DNA of 64,000 nt, taken from assembly GCA_036705565.1 (NCBI GenBank), contig JAUBUY010000018.1; one strand, written 5' to 3'. How positions within the stretch are numbered: position 1 is the stretch's first letter; every line of letters begins with the position of its first letter. Shown here piece by piece: positions 60,982 through 64,000 of this stretch. The DNA comes from Microcoleus sp036705565. Lineage in GTDB: Bacteria; Cyanobacteriota; Cyanobacteriia; Cyanobacteriales; Microcoleaceae. The notes beneath the pieces were generated by a model, which saw only the letters and a list, made by a program, of their open reading frames with translations, did no database searches and had not been told where the DNA came from. A program made the position numbers and the translations under genes.

Positions 60982-61788
60982 CTATCCCTGACTCAATATG
61001 TCTAAAAACTCTTGGACAATGCGATCGGGTTCTTCTGTACATCTGTTAGCGTCGCAGTAGTGGATGATGCTGATACCGTGAGATGCAAACAGGCGATCGC
61101 GCGTTTCATCTTTTTCTGTGTCGGGATGCCATATTTCCAGAATACCCCATTTGCCTTGGTGGAATATGAGGAAATCTGGTTCTTGGTTTTGTCGGCCTCC
61201 GGGTGTTGTGAGGCGGGCTTTGGAGTTGGGGAAGAATAGGGTGTTTGTGCGATCGAGCGCTTCGGCTATTTTTACTTCTTCTTCGCAGCGAAAGCGCAAA
61301 TCATTCCAGTGATAAATCCGTTCTTTTGTGCTAGACAAAATTCCCTGGTTATGCACGTCTTCAGCCTTGATAATTTCATCTGATGCCGTCTTATTATCAG
61401 ATATAATTGCACCGTGTAAATCTGCTGATGAATCAGATTCACTTAAGTTTGCGAATAATATTCTGGCTCCGGTTAAATTAGCACCGCTGAGGTTAACTCC
61501 GATAACTTGAGTTCGATGTAATGTCACTTGATGTCGTCGCAAGTATCGCTTAAAAACAGAGCGTAAATTATTTTTTTTTACCTTTTCATCAAAAGCCTCT
61601 GAGAGTTGTTTCCAGAGTTTAGCCGCCAGCGCTTTTATGTATTCATCATTATATTGAGAGAGTTGAGAAATTTCTTCATAGGAATGTCTGCCTTCCCAGC
61701 ATTGTCTGAAGATGAGCTCTTGCACGTCGTTTAAGCCTTCGCCATCGAGGAGAGTTTCTGCGATCGCGATTGCTTCATCAACGGTCAT
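60982..61788 (-). CDS. HTH-pentapeptide-nuclease-like fusion protein
   Basis: The 268-residue protein has three parts: residues 1-80, an HTH of the type found at the N terminus of vWA-MoxR-associated and NTPase conflict proteins (VQELIFRQCWEGRHSYEEIS); residues 95-130, a few pentapeptide repeats (NLSGANLTGARILFANLSES); residues 165-265, a domain resembling a PD-(D/E)XK nuclease (EPDFLIFHQGKWGILEIWHP, Asp205 and Glu218). The usual catalytic lysine after Glu218 is replaced by Trp220, so activity is uncertain. A conflict or defence role is inferred only from domain types. Confidence 0.7.
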   Translation of the reverse strand: MTVDEAIAIAETLLDGEGLNDVQELIFRQCWEGRHSYEEISQLSQYNDEYIKALAAKLWKQLSEAFDEKVKKNNLRSVFKRYLRRHQVTLHRTQVIGVNLSGANLTGARILFANLSESDSSADLHGAIISDNKTASDEIIKAEDVHNQGILSSTKERIYHWNDLRFRCEEEVKIAEALDRTNTLFFPNSKARLTTPGGRQNQEPDFLIFHQGKWGILEIWHPDTEKDETRDRLFASHGISIIHYCDANRCTEEPDRIVQEFLDILSQG

Positions 61789-62022
61789 GGCTTAAGTTTC
61801 CTTAAAGTATATATTTGGTGAAGTTTTGACAATAATACCATTTTTTTATGATGCTGTATAGAATCCGATCCCCCTAAAGAGGGCGGGCGGGCACGGGGGC
61901 ACCGCCCCTACAAGGGGGGGGACAAGATTTTGATCAAAGTCCCCCTTCTTAAGGGGGATTTAGGGGGATCGAGATATGTGCAACGACCCATTAAATTAAT
62001 ATAAGAGGCTATATCTTAGGAA
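61789..62022. repeat. C/G-run repeats between genes
   Basis: GGGCGGGCGGGCACGGGGGC and CAAAGTCCCCCTTCTTAAGG blocks (about 61868-61968) are interspersed repeats of the same kind as those inside the GH3 gene. Confidence 0.75.
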
Positions 62023-62883
62023 TTAAGGCTGATGTTCATTCAACCAATTGGTTAAATCTGAGGCTTCTGAAAAGTCCAAAAGCGCCTCTCCTAAATCCTC
62101 TAATTCTTCTACGGATAAAGTCTGAATTTGTTCGCGGGTTTCAGATGCGATCGCACCGATGCGTCGAGTCAACTGGCGAGTGAGGAACGACAGCGCCTCA
62201 TCTTTCCTTCCTTCAAGGAGGCCTAGTTGTCTTCCTTCAAGGAGGCCATCTTCGCGAATTTCTTGGTAAATCACAGAACCGCGCATAGTTTCTTTCCTAA
62301 ATAGTTGTCTGATTAAGTTTTTTTCAAATCTCAAACCTGCGAGCACTTGGGTGCAAGCGAGTAAATCCGCTTGTTGAGTAGGTTCTTCTATTGTAGCAAT
62401 CTGAGTAGCTATTTGCTCTAACAAAGTTCGCGGCGAGTTGGTTTGGGATAGTGTCGCGAGTGGGAGCAAGCCGGGGACGGACAGCAGTAAAGCGGGGTCT
62501 TGTTCCCAGAGGCGAATAACTCGATATCCGTGTCGGGTGTTCGCGTCTGTGTACTCCGATACAAAAACTTGTTCTGAGGCTGTTTGCTGCAAAAAGATTA
62601 CTACTTGATTGATGGAACAGGAGTATTGCCGTTTGAGCCTGACGTAGTAGTCTAGCATTCTGAAGGCGATCGGCGGGTCGGAGTAGGGCCGGGTTTCAAA
62701 TTCCAGATGCAGGATTTGGTTATCCGTTTGCAGGAAAACGAGAGAATCGGCTCGGATGGGTTCTTGAATTAGTTCGGTTTTGAGTACCTGAACGTCGGTG
62801 GGTTCGTCAATTGGTAGCAGCCAGCGGACGAAGGCGGCGGGGAATTTTTCTGCTAGATATTTGCAGGTGTTGTCGTAGGCCAA
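62023..62883 (-). CDS. Rpn/DUF4351 family protein
   Basis: The 286-residue protein starts MAYDNTCKYLAEKFPAAFVR and has a PD-(D/E)XK-type core (RADSLVFLQTDNQILHLEFET, Asp46-like and Glu78-like positions). An LLEGRQLGLLEGR duplication and a C-terminal DUF4351-type helical region (FLTRQLTRRIGAIASETREQ) follow. Related Rpn proteins are recombination-promoting nucleases, formerly called transposases; such genes are numerous in cyanobacteria and no IS ends are seen. Confidence 0.85.
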   Translation of the reverse strand: MAYDNTCKYLAEKFPAAFVRWLLPIDEPTDVQVLKTELIQEPIRADSLVFLQTDNQILHLEFETRPYSDPPIAFRMLDYYVRLKRQYSCSINQVVIFLQQTASEQVFVSEYTDANTRHGYRVIRLWEQDPALLLSVPGLLPLATLSQTNSPRTLLEQIATQIATIEEPTQQADLLACTQVLAGLRFEKNLIRQLFRKETMRGSVIYQEIREDGLLEGRQLGLLEGRKDEALSFLTRQLTRRIGAIASETREQIQTLSVEELEDLGEALLDFSEASDLTNWLNEHQP

Positions 62884-63104
62884 GGAAGTTGGGTTGTGAG
62901 AGGGGTTATTTACAAGAGTTTAACTCTAGGGGCATCTAGCTGAGAGGAGATTTTAGGGCGATTTGGGGAAAGTCATTACTTTTTCTCACTTTTTCTCACT
63001 TTTTCTCACTGACAAAGATGAGTTTGAGTCCCTATTATGATTCAAGGTTGGGCAGACAAATTAATGAAATACTCCATCAACCTGTAATATCGCAGGAGTC
63101 AATA
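62884..63104. repeat. Spacer with ACTTTTTCTC direct repeats
   Basis: Three tandem 11-mers TCACTTTTTCT lie at about 62976-63010, just before the 63018 frame. Confidence 0.8.
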
Positions 63105-63329
63105 ATGGTAACAGTCAAAGTAATTTACACAAATAACGGTCAACCTGCAAAAGACGAAAAAGTAGCTCTAGGGTTTGATAGTTGGGCAAGGGGCGTTACA
63201 CAGAATGTATGGACTGATGAGGCTGGAGAAGCACATTTTGATGCCGATCCAGGGGAGGGAGACATCTTTGTAAACGGTTCCACTGTGTACAAAGGAGATA
63301 TAAGAGGGCGTGTGATTGTTTACATTTGA
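63105..63329 (+). CDS. Small beta-fold protein (74 aa)
   Basis: From ATG 63105, preceded by AGGAG, the product is 74 residues: VKVIYTNNGQPAKDEKVALG, WTDEAGEAHFDADPGEGDIF, VNGSTVYKGDIRGRVIVYI. It looks like a single carboxypeptidase-regulatory/transthyretin-type domain. The frame open to 63018 is not needed. Function unknown. Confidence 0.6.
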   Translation: MVTVKVIYTNNGQPAKDEKVALGFDSWARGVTQNVWTDEAGEAHFDADPGEGDIFVNGSTVYKGDIRGRVIVYI

Positions 63330-63472
63330 CTTGTCGGATGTAGACAGCCAAAGTCTTTTTAAATGATTCCAGGTTGATATCTGTATTAACTAGGTTGTCG
63401 TGTTGCAATATCGTTTGGCAATCCCAGTCGCGATCGCAAAACAATATTAACTTATCAAAAAAGTATAAAAAA

Positions 63473-63493
63473 CGGGATTGAGTTGCAATCCCG
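63473..63493. terminator. Hairpin CGGGATTG/CAATCCCG
   Basis: An 8-bp stem with a 5-base loop lies 27 bases before the GUN4 gene. It is hairpin-like without a T tract, so terminator or leader structure are both possible. Confidence 0.4.
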
Positions 63494-63519
63494 CTACACT
63501 TACCAAAGGATAACTATCA

Positions 63520-64000
63520 ATGTGGATTTTGATTTTAATTGTGTTGGCTGTAGTTGCCTACTTCGTAATGTCACAGGCATCAAGCAGCAATCAATCTAGC
63601 AAGGCATCAAGTAGGACTAAAGCCAGTCAAGTTGATTATTCAAATCTTGAAGTATCACTTGACAGCAGCGCGAATACTTACTCTAACTACACACGCCTTC
63701 GCGATCTACTAGCGGAGGGAAAATGGAGAGAAGCTGATGAAGAAACAGGGAAGATAATATTCAGCGTAGGAAATTCGAGGTATGGTGAACACGCTATAAC
63801 TACAGCAACTCACGAAACCACCCCTTGTAAAGACATTTCTACGATCGATCGACTTTGGCTTAAATATAGCAATGGTCGCTTTGGGTTTAGTGTACAAAGG
63901 CGAATTATTTTAGGAATACAAGGGGATGCACTATTTATTCTGCTTCGTCTACCCAGTGAAAGAAAAGGAAATCGCTTGGAAGAGATGAATAAAAGAATAG
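63520..64000 (+). CDS. Membrane-anchored GUN4 domain protein (partial)
   Basis: From ATG 63520 behind AAAGGA, 160 residues are visible. A hydrophobic segment (MWILILIVLAVVAYFV) is followed by a Ser-rich linker and a GUN4 domain (YTRLRDLLAEGKWREADEET and DRLWLKYSNGRFGFSVQRRI). GUN4 binds porphyrins and stimulates Mg-chelatase; the membrane helix distinguishes it from the soluble housekeeping form, and many GUN4-domain paralogues in cyanobacteria have other roles. The 3' end lies outside the window. Confidence 0.85.
   Translation, partial: MWILILIVLAVVAYFVMSQASSSNQSSKASSRTKASQVDYSNLEVSLDSSANTYSNYTRLRDLLAEGKWREADEETGKIIFSVGNSRYGEHAITTATHETTPCKDISTIDRLWLKYSNGRFGFSVQRRIILGIQGDALFILLRLPSERKGNRLEEMNKRI

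Noticed and set aside
62023..62883. Active transposon encoded by the Rpn gene
   Set aside because: No inverted repeats or target duplication flank it; Rpn proteins act as nucleases rather than IS transposases.

Overview
The window comes from a filamentous, Oscillatoria/Microcoleus-like cyanobacterium. The evidence is the gene content (ndhN, crtH, a SipA-type protein, DUF4327, GUN4, many Uma2/Rpn-type accessory genes), the very frequent HIP1-like GCGATCGC octamers, the short LID-less adenylate kinase in the ribosomal cluster, and dense heptanucleotide tandem repeats between genes. The genus is inferred from overall style and was not tested.

Layout. (1) 1-1643 is a strongly AT-rich minus-strand operon: radical SAM protein, thymidylate-kinase-like protein, and an unknown protein running off the window. 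It reads as foreign DNA. (2) 1784-2094 is a deleted IS630-type element whose inverted repeat provides the stop codon of a penicillin acylase family gene. (3) 4.5-9.2 kb holds a MORN-repeat protein and a TonB/ExbB/ExbD energy-transduction set, divergent around a Fur-box-like palindrome. (4) 9.2-34.5 kb is mostly housekeeping: hemL, hisIE, an MFS carrier, two half-size GDT1/Mnx-type cation exchangers, upp, crtH, a CBS-PAS-GGDEF-EAL protein, sipA, rbfA, a GH3 enzyme, a UgpC/MalK-type ATPase, a broken HD-domain gene, Uma2, a ThyA-type thymidylate synthase fused to extra domains and coupled to dCMP deaminase, a VWA protein and ndhN. (5) 34.9-54.5 kb is the S10-spc-alpha ribosomal supercluster from rplC to prfA. 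It contains secY, adk, infA, rpoA and truA, and has long spacers filled with 7-nt tandem repeats. (6) 54.5-60 kb is an accessory island built by duplication of one module: an uncharacterised minus-strand gene facing two or three small XRE-type HTH genes. A membrane-anchored, AT-rich beta-domain protein sits between the copies. (7) 60-64 kb has a ParD/ParE-type toxin-antitoxin pair, an HTH-pentapeptide-nuclease-like fusion, an Rpn/DUF4351 protein, a small secretion-independent beta protein and the start of a membrane-anchored GUN4 protein.

How the genes work together. ExbB, ExbD and TonB form one energised uptake complex. dCMP deaminase makes dUMP, which the adjacent thymidylate synthase would methylate. 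The ribosomal cluster couples ribosome assembly, protein export (SecY), transcription (RpoA), tRNA modification (TruA) and termination (PrfA).

The best candidate for something undescribed is the duplicated divergent HTH module at 54.5-59.9 kb. Next come the ThyA fusion, the three-domain HTH/pentapeptide/nuclease protein and the AT-rich radical SAM/kinase operon. All functional statements rest on motif recognition by eye; no database search was run.
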